From Bizionia myxarmorum (GTDB lineage: Bacteria; Bacteroidota; Bacteroidia; Flavobacteriales; Flavobacteriaceae): 64,000 bases of DNA. The translations under genes were made by a program, and so were the position numbers. Every line of letters starts with the position of its first letter. Positions within the stretch are counted from its first letter, which is position 1. Positions 34,977 through 46,106 of the stretch are shown here, piece after piece. The DNA lies in NCBI RefSeq assembly GCF_008086205.1, contig NZ_VSKK01000001.1, forward strand, positions 1,426,001-1,490,000, read 5' to 3'. The notes beneath the pieces are model-generated. The model had not been told where the DNA came from. It searched no databases and saw only the letters and a list, made by a program, of their open reading frames with translations.

Positions 34977-35213
34977 AATTCTTTTTTGTAAAATTTATTT
35001 AGCTAAAAATATTTAATAATTTCTTAAAAGTCGTAAGGATTCTTAATTATTTACAAATTAAAAGAATTATTTGTAAAAATGTGACCAAATACTTTCATTC
35101 GAAATGTAATTGATAAATAAAAGTTGTCAATTGAAATCAAATTAGCGTTTAGTGTTTAAGATTCATAATATAATTATGATATTTGCTTCTTTAAATCAAT
35201 TATACGAAATATT

Positions 35214-36875
35214 ATGTGTGGAATTGTATGTGCATTTGAGCTGAAACAAAAAACAGCAGACTTAAGACCTCAAGTATTAGAAATGGCGAAAAAAATTCGT
35301 CATCGCGGACCAGATTGGAGCGGAATTTATGATAATGATAAAGCTATTATGGCGCATGAGCGTTTGGCTATTGTAGATCCAGCATCTGGTAAACAACCTT
35401 TAATTAGCGCTGATAAAAAATTAGTATTAGCAGCCAATGGTGAAATATATAACCATAGAGCGTTGCGTAAGCAATTTTCAGATTACAACTTCCAAACCGA
35501 AAGTGATTGTGAAGTAATATTAGCACTGTATCAAGAAAAGGGCGTTCATTTTATAGATGAAATGAATGGCATTTTTGGTTTTGCAATTTATGATGTTGAA
35601 AAAGACGAATATTTTGTGGCACGAGATCATATGGGAATTATTCCATTATATATTGGTTGGGATGAACATGGAACCTTTTATGTAGCTTCAGAATTAAAAG
35701 CGTTAGAAGGTTATTGTACTAAAATAGAATTATTTCCTCCAGGACATTATTTGTCTAGTAAAGATGGTGAATTTGTGCAATGGTACAAACGGGACTGGAC
35801 CGAGTTTGATGCTGTAAAAAATAACGAAACCAGTATTTCTGAAATTAAAGCAGCATTAGAAGCGGCCGTGCATAGACAATTAATGAGTGATGTGCCTTAT
35901 GGCGTTTTATTGTCAGGTGGTTTAGATTCTTCTGTGATTTCTGCTATAGCAAAAAAATATGCCCAAAAACGGATTGAAAGTGATGACACTGCAGATGCTT
36001 GGTATCCGCAGTTACATAGTTTTTCAGTAGGTTTAGAAGGTTCTCCAGATTTAGCTGCAGCTCGTAAAGTAGCCGATCATATTAAAACTATTCATCATGA
36101 AATAAAATTTACTATTCAGGAAGGGTTAGACGCTATTCGTGATGTCATTTATAACTTGGAAACTTATGATGTAACAACCATTCGCGCTAGTACGCCTATG
36201 TACTTAATGGCACGCGTTATTAAATCTATGGGAATTAAAATGGTCTTATCTGGTGAAGGGGCTGATGAATTATTCGGCGGTTATTTATATTTTCATAAAG
36301 CGCCTAACGCCAGAGAATTTCATGAAGAAACGGTGAGAAAATTGAGCAAACTGCACCAGTATGATTGTTTGCGCGCCAACAAAAGTTTAGCGGCATGGGG
36401 CGTTGAAGGTCGTGTGCCATTTTTAGATAAAGAATTTATGGATGTGGCTATGCGCATTAACCCGCAAGATAAAATGATTAATGGTGAACGCATGGAAAAA
36501 TGGGTGGTTCGGAAAGCTTTTGAAGACATGATTCCTGAAAGTGTGGTATGGCGCCAAAAGGAGCAATTCAGTGATGGCGTAGGTTATAGCTGGATTGATA
36601 CGCTTAAGCAAGTTGTTGCGAGAGAAGTTACCGATGAGCAATTACGAAATGCGAAGTATAAATTTCCATTGCAAACACCAACCAGTAAGGAGGAATTTTA
36701 TTACCGTTCTATTTTTGCAGAACATTTCCCAAGTGATGCGGCAGCACTTTGCGTGCCTCAAGAAGCTAGCGTAGCCTGTAGCACCAAAATTGCTTTAGAA
36801 TGGGATGAGAGTTTTAAAAACATGAATGATCCAAGCGGGCGAGCGGTTGCTAATGTGCATGCCGATGCCTATTAA
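35214..36875 (+). CDS. asnB: Asparagine synthase B (glutamine-hydrolysing)
   Basis: Makes asparagine from aspartate, ATP and glutamine. The 553-residue protein has the N-terminal glutaminase domain with the nucleophile Cys2 (MCGIV) and the ATP-pyrophosphatase domain with SGGLDSS at residues 234-240. The GEGADELFGGYLYFHKAP segment is also present. The ending, with DPSGRAVANVHADAY, is close to E. coli AsnB, so this is the AsnB class. The 237-base upstream gap has a near-consensus -7 box (GATATTTG) about 20 bases before the start. Confidence 0.96.
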   Translation: MCGIVCAFELKQKTADLRPQVLEMAKKIRHRGPDWSGIYDNDKAIMAHERLAIVDPASGKQPLISADKKLVLAANGEIYNHRALRKQFSDYNFQTESDCEVILALYQEKGVHFIDEMNGIFGFAIYDVEKDEYFVARDHMGIIPLYIGWDEHGTFYVASELKALEGYCTKIELFPPGHYLSSKDGEFVQWYKRDWTEFDAVKNNETSISEIKAALEAAVHRQLMSDVPYGVLLSGGLDSSVISAIAKKYAQKRIESDDTADAWYPQLHSFSVGLEGSPDLAAARKVADHIKTIHHEIKFTIQEGLDAIRDVIYNLETYDVTTIRASTPMYLMARVIKSMGIKMVLSGEGADELFGGYLYFHKAPNAREFHEETVRKLSKLHQYDCLRANKSLAAWGVEGRVPFLDKEFMDVAMRINPQDKMINGERMEKWVVRKAFEDMIPESVVWRQKEQFSDGVGYSWIDTLKQVVAREVTDEQLRNAKYKFPLQTPTSKEEFYYRSIFAEHFPSDAAALCVPQEASVACSTKIALEWDESFKNMNDPSGRAVANVHADAY

Positions 36876-36900
36876 TTAAGAAGTAAGTTTAAATAAGTTT

Positions 36901-36947
36901 AAAAAGCTGTTTTTCTTTGGAACTTTTTAAATGAGAAACAGCTTTTT
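36901..36947 (+). terminator. Terminator after asnB
   Basis: Long imperfect stem AAAAAGCTGTTT/AAACAGCTTTTT around a roughly 20-base loop, 25 bases after the stop. The T run is within the stem. Confidence 0.65.
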
Positions 36948-37129
36948 CACGTAAAATAAAGCCTTTGTATCCACTTTAGTGATTTGCAATTTTTTAGAAA
37001 CTCAAAAAGTCATTCAGATCAAATTTAAGATGCTTTTTAAGCTTTTTAAGCGCGTTTCAACTAATTAACAAATGTTGATAATTATCAACTTCTATCTATA
37101 AAATGCTTTTAAAAAGCGTTAAATATGCG

Positions 37130-37137
37130 TATATTTG
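37130..37137 (+). promoter_or_regulatory. -7 box upstream of gyrB
   Basis: TATATTTG is an exact -7 match. It would start a leader of about 100 bases before gyrB. No -33 TTG at the usual spacing is seen. Confidence 0.5.
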
Positions 37138-37146
37138 CTAGTATCC

Positions 37147-37177
37147 AAAAAATCCCGATATAGAATGGGATTTTTTT
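37147..37177 (+). terminator. Terminator-like hairpin at the start of the gyrB leader
   Basis: Stem AAAAAATCCC with GGGATTTTTT, loop of 10 bases, ending in T's. It starts only about 6 bases after the predicted transcription start of gyrB, so it may be an attenuator or may end a very short RNA. Confidence 0.55.
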
Positions 37178-37215
37178 GTGAAATCATTTTTTTAATGAGT
37201 CATCAACGAAATTAA

Positions 37216-39189
<1,974 letters not shown>

Positions 39190-39211
39190 ATAACAACTTT
39201 TACACATTAAA

Positions 39212-39247
39212 AAAAAACGCGCTTTTAAACCAATAAGCGCGTTTTTT
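39212..39247 (+). terminator. Terminator after gyrB
   Basis: Stem AAAAAACGCGCTT/AAGCGCGTTTTTT with a 10-base loop, 23 bases after the gyrB stop. Confidence 0.88.
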
Positions 39248-39283
39248 CGTTTATATTGGAAAGACCATTTAAAAATGACAAAT

Positions 39284-40294
39284 ATGAAATATATAATTTT
39301 GGGTGCTTTAATTCTACTTTCATCCGGCATCTACGCGCAACAAAATATTGATGATTTACTGGCGGCGGGTGTAAAAGATGCCGAACGTTTCAGTAAAGAT
39401 TATTTAGCACCTGCCACCGAAGGTTTAGTTTATGGTATAAATAATGGCTGGTTTAATCATGGAAAAGGGCAGAAGCAATTTGGATTTGAAATAGGACTAA
39501 TTGCCAATACCGCGTTTATTAATTCCAGTAAAAAATCTTTTGAAATGCGCGTTAGTGATTATGATAATATTCGCTTTCCAGATAATAGTGCTTCTAAAAT
39601 GGTAGCCACAGCATTAGGAAGTAACACGCCGGATATAACCGTTATATTAAGATATGAAGATCCTATTTTTGGAAATCAAGAAACAGAAATAACCTTACCA
39701 ACCGGTTTAGGATCTAGTGATATTAACGTCATTCCCGCAGCTTTTTTACAAGTAGGTTTTTCACCCTTTAGAGGAACGCAATTAAAAGCGCGCTATTTTC
39801 CAAAAATTGAAGTGGACAATGTTGAAACAGGATTGTACGGATTTGGTTTACAGCAAGAATTTACGGCCTGGCTTCCTAAAGAAGAGTTATTTCCAGTGGC
39901 CATTTCCGGATTAATAGCGTACACACATTTGGACGGGAATTATGATTTTACGGACCAAGGAGTCGTAAATGGGCAAAATCAACAAGTGGAAACACAAGTT
40001 AATACCATGCTTTATGAGCTTATTGTTTCCACCAAGTTTAAAATGCTGAATGTTTATGGTGCTTTGGGTTATATAAGCGGAAAAACTGAAACGGATTTAT
40101 TAGGAACCTATGTGGTTTCAGATGGGTTTTTATTCTCGGAGTCTATTGTCAATCCATTTTCTATTGAAGAAAAAGATTCCGGAATGCGCACCACGTTAGG
40201 TCTTAATTTAAAGTTGGGATTTTTTGCAATAAATGCCGATTATACGTTGGCCGAATTTAATTCAGCTTCATTAGGATTACAATTTTCGTTTTAG
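39284..40294 (+). CDS. DUF6588-like outer-membrane beta-barrel protein
   Basis: A 336-residue exported protein with a signal peptide (MKYIILGALILLSSGIYAQ; this start is preferred to one three codons earlier). The mature N-terminus (IDDLLAAGVKDAERFSKDYLAPATEGLVYGINNGWFNHG) matches the group of Bacteroidota proteins annotated DUF6588. Alternating aromatic strands follow, ending in SASLGLQFSF, a terminal-Phe beta-barrel signal. It probably forms an outer-membrane barrel of unknown function. It is 36 bases after the gyrB terminator. Confidence 0.68.
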   Translation: MKYIILGALILLSSGIYAQQNIDDLLAAGVKDAERFSKDYLAPATEGLVYGINNGWFNHGKGQKQFGFEIGLIANTAFINSSKKSFEMRVSDYDNIRFPDNSASKMVATALGSNTPDITVILRYEDPIFGNQETEITLPTGLGSSDINVIPAAFLQVGFSPFRGTQLKARYFPKIEVDNVETGLYGFGLQQEFTAWLPKEELFPVAISGLIAYTHLDGNYDFTDQGVVNGQNQQVETQVNTMLYELIVSTKFKMLNVYGALGYISGKTETDLLGTYVVSDGFLFSESIVNPFSIEEKDSGMRTTLGLNLKLGFFAINADYTLAEFNSASLGLQFSF

Positions 40295-40333
40295 ATTTCA
40301 TAAAATCTATAATCAAATGTGATTTAAAAATAT

Positions 40334-40341
40334 TAAATTTG
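40334..40341 (+). promoter_or_regulatory. -7 box upstream of mdh
   Basis: TAAATTTG matches TAnnTTTG. Its last base is the first base of an upstream in-frame GTG, so translation must begin later, at the ATG at 40380. This decides the mdh start. Confidence 0.55.
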
Positions 40342-40379
40342 TGAAAATTAATGTTTCACAAGTAAAAAAACATATATAC

Positions 40380-41306
40380 ATGAAAGTAACAGTAGTAGGA
40401 GCTGGAGCAGTAGGAGCCAGTTGCGCAGAATATATCGCTATTAAAAATTTCGCATCAGAAGTTGTTTTATTAGATATTAAAGAAGGTTTTGCTGAAGGTA
40501 AAGCTATGGATTTAATGCAAACAGCCTCTTTAAACGGATTTGATACAAAAATAACCGGAATTACTAATGATTATACGGCAACTGCCGATAGTGATATTTG
40601 TGTAATTACCTCTGGTATTCCTAGAAAACCAGGCATGACACGTGAAGAATTAATTGATATCAACGCTGGAATTGTTAAAACGGTTTCGTCTAGTTTAATT
40701 AAGCATTCACCAAAAACCATCATTATTATTGTGAGTAATCCAATGGATACGATGACGTATTTGGTTCACAAAACAACAGGTTTACCAAAAAGCCGCATCA
40801 TCGGAATGGGTGGCGCTTTAGATTCTGCACGATTTAAGTATCGTTTAGCAGAGGCTTTGGGAGCTCCTATTAGTGATGTTGATGGAATGGTAATTGGTGG
40901 ACACAGTGATACTGGAATGGTGCCCTTAACACGTTTAGCAACTCGTAATAGTGTGTTGGTTTCTGATTTCTTATCAGAAGAGCGTTTAAACCAAGTTAAA
41001 GAAGATACCAAAGTTGGTGGTGCAACGCTTACCAAATTATTAGGAACATCTGCTTGGTATGCTCCGGGAGCTGCTGTTAGTGGTTTGGTTCAAGCTATTG
41101 CTTGCGATCAGAAAAAAATGTTTCCATGTTCAGTTCTTTTAGAAGGTGAATATGGCTTAAACGATATTTGTATTGGAGCGCCTGTAATTTTAGGTCGCAA
41201 TGGTATTGAAAAAATCGTGGAGATTGAATTAAATGATGCCGAAAAAGCCCACATGAAAGAAAGTGCTGAAGGTGTTAAGAAAACAAATGACCTTCTGGCA
41301 TTATAA
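40380..41306 (+). CDS. mdh: Malate dehydrogenase
   Basis: NAD-dependent TCA-cycle enzyme. With the start at MKVTVVGAGAVGASCAEYIA it has 308 residues, the length of the LDH-like MDH type of Bacteroidota. It shows the glycine-rich nucleotide motif at the N-terminus, the substrate-loop arginines in SGIPRKPGMTREE, VSNPMDTMTYL and the catalytic His in VIGGHSDTGMVPL. An earlier GTG (40341) is excluded because the -7 box covers it. Confidence 0.95.
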   Translation: MKVTVVGAGAVGASCAEYIAIKNFASEVVLLDIKEGFAEGKAMDLMQTASLNGFDTKITGITNDYTATADSDICVITSGIPRKPGMTREELIDINAGIVKTVSSSLIKHSPKTIIIIVSNPMDTMTYLVHKTTGLPKSRIIGMGGALDSARFKYRLAEALGAPISDVDGMVIGGHSDTGMVPLTRLATRNSVLVSDFLSEERLNQVKEDTKVGGATLTKLLGTSAWYAPGAAVSGLVQAIACDQKKMFPCSVLLEGEYGLNDICIGAPVILGRNGIEKIVEIELNDAEKAHMKESAEGVKKTNDLLAL

Positions 41307-41381
41307 TTGTATAAACTGAAACCAGCTGTTTTAGAAGGCTAAAACGGCTCTTAATTAATAATTTATAAAAAATAATTTTAC

Positions 41382-42044
41382 ATGAAAAAACTACTTTTTG
41401 TTTTAGTATTGGCATTAAGCCTAACCAGTTTTGCGCAAGAAGCCATAAACGAAGGTGTTATAAAATCTAAACAAACCATGTCTAGTGATAACGAGCAAAT
41501 GCAAGCGCAGTTAGCAATGGTTGGTGATGTATTAACAACAACGTATTTCAAAGAAGGCAATTCACGCTCTGAAACGTTTAACCTAATGTCTGGTACAACT
41601 ACCACTATTATGGACGGCGATGCTAAAGAAATGCTAATGTACATGGACAACGAAATGGTTGGTAAAATGTACACCACGGCAAGTACAGAACCTTCTGCAG
41701 AAGATATGGAAGGCGTAACTGTAACTAAAGGTGATGAAACCAAAACTATTTTAGGTTATGAATGCCAAGAGTATAACGTTTCTTTAGAAAAAGGTGGTGC
41801 AACAGTTATGATGGATGTGTATGTTACAGATCAAATTAAAGCTATGTCTCAACAAGTGGCTCAAATGGGCGCTAAATTGGAAGGTTTTCCTTTATATATG
41901 AAAATGGATGTGAGTCAAGCGGGAATGTCTTTGACAATTACCAATGAAGTCACTTCTATTAAAAAGGAAACTGTTTCAGCTGAAAAATTTGATATGACAC
42001 CACCTGAAGGGTACACAAAAACAGATAAATTAATGGGAATGTAA
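41382..42044 (+). CDS. Exported DUF4412-like protein
   Basis: A 220-residue protein with a signal peptide (MKKLLFVLVLALSLTSFAQ). The mature chain has the DUF4412-type pattern: a strand-rich body with repeated TMSSDNEQMQAQLAMVGDVLTTTYFKEGNSR, ILGYECQEYNVSLEKGG and a terminal FDMTPPEGYT. The abundance of Met is striking. Function is unknown. It follows mdh by 75 bases; a small hairpin (41324-41349) without a T tract separates them. Confidence 0.75.
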   Translation: MKKLLFVLVLALSLTSFAQEAINEGVIKSKQTMSSDNEQMQAQLAMVGDVLTTTYFKEGNSRSETFNLMSGTTTTIMDGDAKEMLMYMDNEMVGKMYTTASTEPSAEDMEGVTVTKGDETKTILGYECQEYNVSLEKGGATVMMDVYVTDQIKAMSQQVAQMGAKLEGFPLYMKMDVSQAGMSLTITNEVTSIKKETVSAEKFDMTPPEGYTKTDKLMGM

Positions 42045-42068
42045 TTTTCCTAAATTTATAATTTGAAG

Positions 42069-42098
42069 AAAAAACAGCTGAATTAGCTGTTTTTTTTT
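42069..42098 (+). terminator. Terminator before secDF
   Basis: Stem AAAAAACAGCT/AGCTGTTTTTT with a 5-base loop and eight T's, 24 bases after the DUF4412-like gene. Confidence 0.9.
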
Positions 42099-42130
42099 GT
42101 TTAAAATGCAATAGAAACTATGCAAACCTT

Positions 42131-42161
42131 TTGTTAAATCATTATAGAAGATATATATTTG
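42131..42161 (+). promoter_or_regulatory. Promoter of secDF
   Basis: TTG at 42131-42133, 20 bases of spacing and TATATTTG at 42154-42161. This is a complete Bacteroidota promoter, 43 bases before the start. Confidence 0.75.
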
Positions 42162-42204
42162 CTCGTTTTTAAAAATATCAACAAGTAACATAATTTAACA
42201 CATA

Positions 42205-45200
42205 ATGCAAAATAAAGGATTAGTAAAACTGTTTGCAATTTTGTTTGGGCTGGTAAGTATTTACCAGTTGTCTTTCACTTTTAAGGCGAATAGTATTGAC
42301 GATAGTGCTGTAGCATATGCAAATGGCGATGAGGTAAAAGAGCGAAAGTACTTGGATTCTCTTGATAATGTAGAAGTTTATAACTTGGGAATTGCCAATT
42401 ATACCTATGCTGAAGTTAAGGAAAATTCCATGAATCTTGGTTTGGATTTAAAAGGTGGAGTTAGTGTTATTCTTCAAGTATCTGTAAAAGATATCTTAAA
42501 AGGATTAGCAAACTACAGCAAGAATCCTGTTTTTAACCAAGCTTTAGAGGATGCCTCTGAAATGCAGAAGTCAAGTCAAGAAGATTACGTTTCTGATTTC
42601 TTTACAGCATTTGATAAAATAAAAGGTGATACTAAATTAGCGTCTCCAGAGATTTTCTACACCCGTTCCTTAGATGGCGAGATAGAAGGTAGCATGACGG
42701 ATGATCAAGTGAAGCCTATTATTAAAAGAAAAATTGATGAGTCCATCATTTCTGCTTTTGAAGTATTGCGTAAGCGTATTGATGAATTTGGTGTAACATC
42801 TCCAAGCATTCAGCGTTTAGGTAGTTCTGGTAAAATTTTGGTGGAACTTCCAGGTGTTAAAGATAAAGAACGTGCTATTCGTTTATTACAAAGTACGGCT
42901 CAATTAGAATTTTGGGATGTGTACAAACGTGATATGTTTGGACAGTTTTTGTTTGATGCTAACACACTTTTAAAAGAAATAGCTGTTTCAAAAGAAAATG
43001 GTACTGATCAAACAGAGGACATTGCAGATCAAACAGAAGAAATGGAGCCTCAAGATGTTGAAGATGCTGAAGATGCACAAAATTCAACTATTGAAGATTT
43101 ATTAGGATCTGATCCTGATTCTACGGCTACAGAAGTAAATCCATTACGTGATTTATTATTCCAGTCTCAAAACCCAGCAGCTATTGCTATGGTTAATTTG
43201 AATGACAGAGAAAAAGTATTGAATTATTTAAATATGCCTCAAGTGCGTTCTTTATTGCCTGGCGACCAGCGTTTTGTGAAATTCGCATTTGGTAAGCCAG
43301 CTAAAGATAGTGAGGTTGTTGAATTATATGCTTTAGAAGGAAATAGAGATAACATTCCTAGATTAAGTGGTGCTGTTGTTACAGACGCACGTCAAGAATA
43401 CGATCCAATGGGTAAACCAACGGTATCGATGCAAATGAACTCTAAAGGTGCTAAAATCTGGGAAGAAATGACTGGAGCAGCTTTTACACAAAGTTCAAAC
43501 ATTGCTATTGTTTTAGATAACGTGGTGTATTCTGCACCAGGTGTTACAACTGGACCAATTGCTGGTGGTAACTCATCTATTTCAGGAAATTTCACATTAA
43601 ATGAAGCAACGGATTTAGCAAACGTATTACGCGCTGGTAAATTACCTGCTTCTGCAGATATTATTCAAGGTGAAGTTGTTGGACCATCATTAGGTCAAGA
43701 AGCTATTGAAAGTGGCCAAATGTCATTCTTAATTGCATTGGCTTTAGTATTGGTTTGGATGTTCTTATACTACGGTAAGGCAGGTTTATTTGCTGATATC
43801 GCTATGTTATTCAACATTCTTTTAATCTTTGGTGTACTATCAGGATTAGGAGCTGTTTTAACATTGCCTGGTATTGCCGGTATTGTATTAACCATCGGTA
43901 TGTCCGTGGATGCGAACGTACTTATCTTTGAGAGGATTCGGGAAGAGATTGCTAAAGGTAAAGATCTTAAAGCGGCCATTAATGACGGTTTTAGTAATGC
44001 CTTATCTTCTATTTTAGATGCTAACATTACAACGGGTTTAACCGCTTTAATATTATTTATTTTCGGTACTGGTCCAATTAAAGGATTCGCTACTACCTTA
44101 ATCATAGGTATTGCTACCTCTTTATTTACAGCCATCTTTATTACAAGATTATTAGTAGATTGGTATGCAAGCAAAAATGGGAATTTAGATTTCTCAACGG
44201 CTCTTACTAAAAATTTATTCAGAAATATCAATATCAATTTCTTGAAGAAACGTAAAATTGCTTATATCATTTCTTCAGTAGCTATTGTTATTAGTTTAGG
44301 ATCTTTATTCACTAACGGTTTAGATCAAGGTGTGGATTTTGTGGGTGGTAGAACGTATCAAGTGCGTTTTGCAAATGATGTGAGTGCTAATGAAATTTCA
44401 GAAAAATTATCTGATGCTTTTGGGAGCGCCGAGGCTAAAACCTTTGGTAGTGCTAATCAGTTAAAAATCACAACCAAGTATAAAGTCAACGAAACAGATA
44501 ATGCTATTGATGAAGAAATCAGAAATACATTATTTACCGAATTACAACCGTATTTTGAGGGTCTAACTTATGACGAGTTCATTAGTGGAGACACCAATAA
44601 AACGGTGGGATTAATGAAATACTATAAAGTAAGTCCAACGATTGCAGATGATATTAAAACTGCTTCTATCTGGGCTATTTTAGGATCTTTAATCGTAGTA
44701 TTCTTATATATTTTGGTACGTTTTAAAAGATGGCAATTCTCATTGGGTGCGGTTGCGGCTGTATTCCATGATGTATTGATTTTGTTAGGAGTTTTCTCTT
44801 TAACATACAAATACATGCCATTTAGTATGGAAATAGATCAGGCATTTATTGCGGCTATTCTAACCGTTATTGGTTATTCGTTAAATGATACCGTGGTAGT
44901 GTTTGATAGAATTCGTGAGTTCTTCAACGAGCATTCTGTTTGGCCATTTAATAAAGTAATTAATGTGTCTTTAAGTAGTACTTTAAGTAGAACATTAAAC
45001 ACGTCTTTAACAACCTTAGTGGTATTATTAGCAATCTTCATTTTTGGTGGAGATTCTATTAGAGGATTTATGTTTGCATTAATAGTTGGTGTGGTTGTAG
45101 GTACCTACTCTTCATTATTTATTGCAACACCTTTAATGTATGATGCTGTGAAAAGAGGTAACGCTGCAGAATCTTTAAAAGAAAAGCAGAAAGTAGAAGA

Positions 45201-45216
45201 AGCTGAAATAGTGTAA
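42205..45216 (+). CDS. secDF: Protein translocase SecDF fusion
   Basis: Proton-driven partner of SecYEG that pulls exported chains across the inner membrane. The 1003-residue protein is a SecD-SecF fusion: N-terminal helix, the P1 periplasmic region with LGLDLKGGVSVIL and FEVLRKRIDEFGVTSPSIQ, an insert rich in Asp/Glu (about residues 268-305), the SecD membrane block with VVGPSLGQEAI and a TIGMSVDANVLIFERIREE segment, then the SecF half beginning near residue 672 with VDFVGGRTYQVRF and a second block containing LNDTVVVFDRIREF. Twelve helices are expected. The fusion state is typical of Bacteroidota. Confidence 0.96.
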   Translation: MQNKGLVKLFAILFGLVSIYQLSFTFKANSIDDSAVAYANGDEVKERKYLDSLDNVEVYNLGIANYTYAEVKENSMNLGLDLKGGVSVILQVSVKDILKGLANYSKNPVFNQALEDASEMQKSSQEDYVSDFFTAFDKIKGDTKLASPEIFYTRSLDGEIEGSMTDDQVKPIIKRKIDESIISAFEVLRKRIDEFGVTSPSIQRLGSSGKILVELPGVKDKERAIRLLQSTAQLEFWDVYKRDMFGQFLFDANTLLKEIAVSKENGTDQTEDIADQTEEMEPQDVEDAEDAQNSTIEDLLGSDPDSTATEVNPLRDLLFQSQNPAAIAMVNLNDREKVLNYLNMPQVRSLLPGDQRFVKFAFGKPAKDSEVVELYALEGNRDNIPRLSGAVVTDARQEYDPMGKPTVSMQMNSKGAKIWEEMTGAAFTQSSNIAIVLDNVVYSAPGVTTGPIAGGNSSISGNFTLNEATDLANVLRAGKLPASADIIQGEVVGPSLGQEAIESGQMSFLIALALVLVWMFLYYGKAGLFADIAMLFNILLIFGVLSGLGAVLTLPGIAGIVLTIGMSVDANVLIFERIREEIAKGKDLKAAINDGFSNALSSILDANITTGLTALILFIFGTGPIKGFATTLIIGIATSLFTAIFITRLLVDWYASKNGNLDFSTALTKNLFRNININFLKKRKIAYIISSVAIVISLGSLFTNGLDQGVDFVGGRTYQVRFANDVSANEISEKLSDAFGSAEAKTFGSANQLKITTKYKVNETDNAIDEEIRNTLFTELQPYFEGLTYDEFISGDTNKTVGLMKYYKVSPTIADDIKTASIWAILGSLIVVFLYILVRFKRWQFSLGAVAAVFHDVLILLGVFSLTYKYMPFSMEIDQAFIAAILTVIGYSLNDTVVVFDRIREFFNEHSVWPFNKVINVSLSSTLSRTLNTSLTTLVVLLAIFIFGGDSIRGFMFALIVGVVVGTYSSLFIATPLMYDAVKRGNAAESLKEKQKVEEAEIV

Positions 45217-45236
45217 TCTACATGTCAATACTTATT

Positions 45237-45274
45237 AAAAAAGCCTTTTTGAGATTCTCAAAAAGGCTTTTTTT
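45237..45274 (+). terminator. Terminator after secDF
   Basis: Very long stem AAAAGCCTTTTTGAGA/TCTCAAAAAGGCTTTT with T run, 20 bases after the stop. Confidence 0.92.
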
Positions 45275-45607
45275 ATGGACTGTAATTTGATAATTTAATG
45301 CTTCGAATTATAATCTTATTACTGTTAATAGATTTTTTTTGAAATACTACAAATGACACCTATTTCAAATATGCTATAAGAATATATAGGTTTTGCTAAA
45401 AGACCTGTTTTCAATAGATATTTTATGACATGGAAAAAGGGCCATTTTAGATTTGATCTAACTCCGACCTAACTCCGACCTAAAGCCGAGGGTAGTCCGA
45501 GTGGATATTTTGGTGTTACGCGTTAAGAATGTTTATACGAAACCTTTTGGCTCTCATTAGGCGTTAAACAGTCATACAAGTAGTAGCAGTGGATTTAAAA
45601 GGTCAGT
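45275..45607. other. Intergenic region between secDF and the DUF192 gene
   Basis: About 330 bases between convergent genes. It holds a degenerate 11-bp tandem repeat (45458-45501) and otherwise AT-rich sequence with no supported gene. Confidence 0.6.
45458..45501. repeat. Degenerate 4 x 11-bp tandem repeat
   Basis: CTAACTCCGAC occurs twice in tandem (45458-45479), followed by CTAAAGCCGAG and GGTAGTCCGAG. The block is more GC-rich than its surroundings. Confidence 0.75.
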
Positions 45608-46105
45608 TTATTTAGAAGTTGAATACCTCATTTTATCACCGACTTTCAATTGCCAAGTTTTAGCTAATCCAGCATTAACCTCTAGCACATATTTAGCTGC
45701 ACCTTCAGAAGGCAAAGAGCCTTCATTAAAGGGTTGGGCATTCTCTTGAAAGCTTACAATGGTTTTATTGGCGTCTAAATAGATGATATCTAAAGCAATT
45801 CGGGTGTTTTTCATATAAAAGGAGCGCGGTTGTTCATTTGGGAAAACAAATAACATCCCATGATTCGTTTTCATAGACTCCCGATACATTAAGCCGGTTT
45901 GGGTTTCAAACTCATTATCGGCAATTTCAATATCCAATTTTACTAAAACCGAATCCGTAGTTTTTTCTAATAACTGCAATTCACCTTCTTTTTTAAAAAC
46001 CACTTCGGCCTGTTCGGCTTTTTTGGGTTCCTCTTTACAAGATGTGGCAGCCAACGCCACCAAGGTTGCGGATAAACAGATAACTTTAAAATAACGACGT
46101 ATCAT
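45608..46105 (-). CDS. DUF192 domain lipoprotein
   Basis: A 165-residue exported protein. The start at MIRRYFKVICL gives a lipoprotein signal (lipobox AATSC) and sits one base after the lgt stop; the longer reading lies inside lgt. The DUF192 domain spans about residues 55-160: LDIEIADNEFETQTGLMYRESM, HGMLFVFPNEQPRSFYMKNTRIALDIIYLD and KYVLEVNAGLAKTWQLKVGD. Function is unknown. It is co-transcribed with lgt. Confidence 0.9.
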   Translation of the reverse strand: MIRRYFKVICLSATLVALAATSCKEEPKKAEQAEVVFKKEGELQLLEKTTDSVLVKLDIEIADNEFETQTGLMYRESMKTNHGMLFVFPNEQPRSFYMKNTRIALDIIYLDANKTIVSFQENAQPFNEGSLPSEGAAKYVLEVNAGLAKTWQLKVGDKMRYSTSK

Positions 46106-46106
46106 A

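Noticed and set aside
40341-40379. Longer start for mdh (GTG at 40341)
   Set aside because: The GTG overlaps the TAAATTTG -7 box, and MDH begins with the MKVTVVGAG segment.
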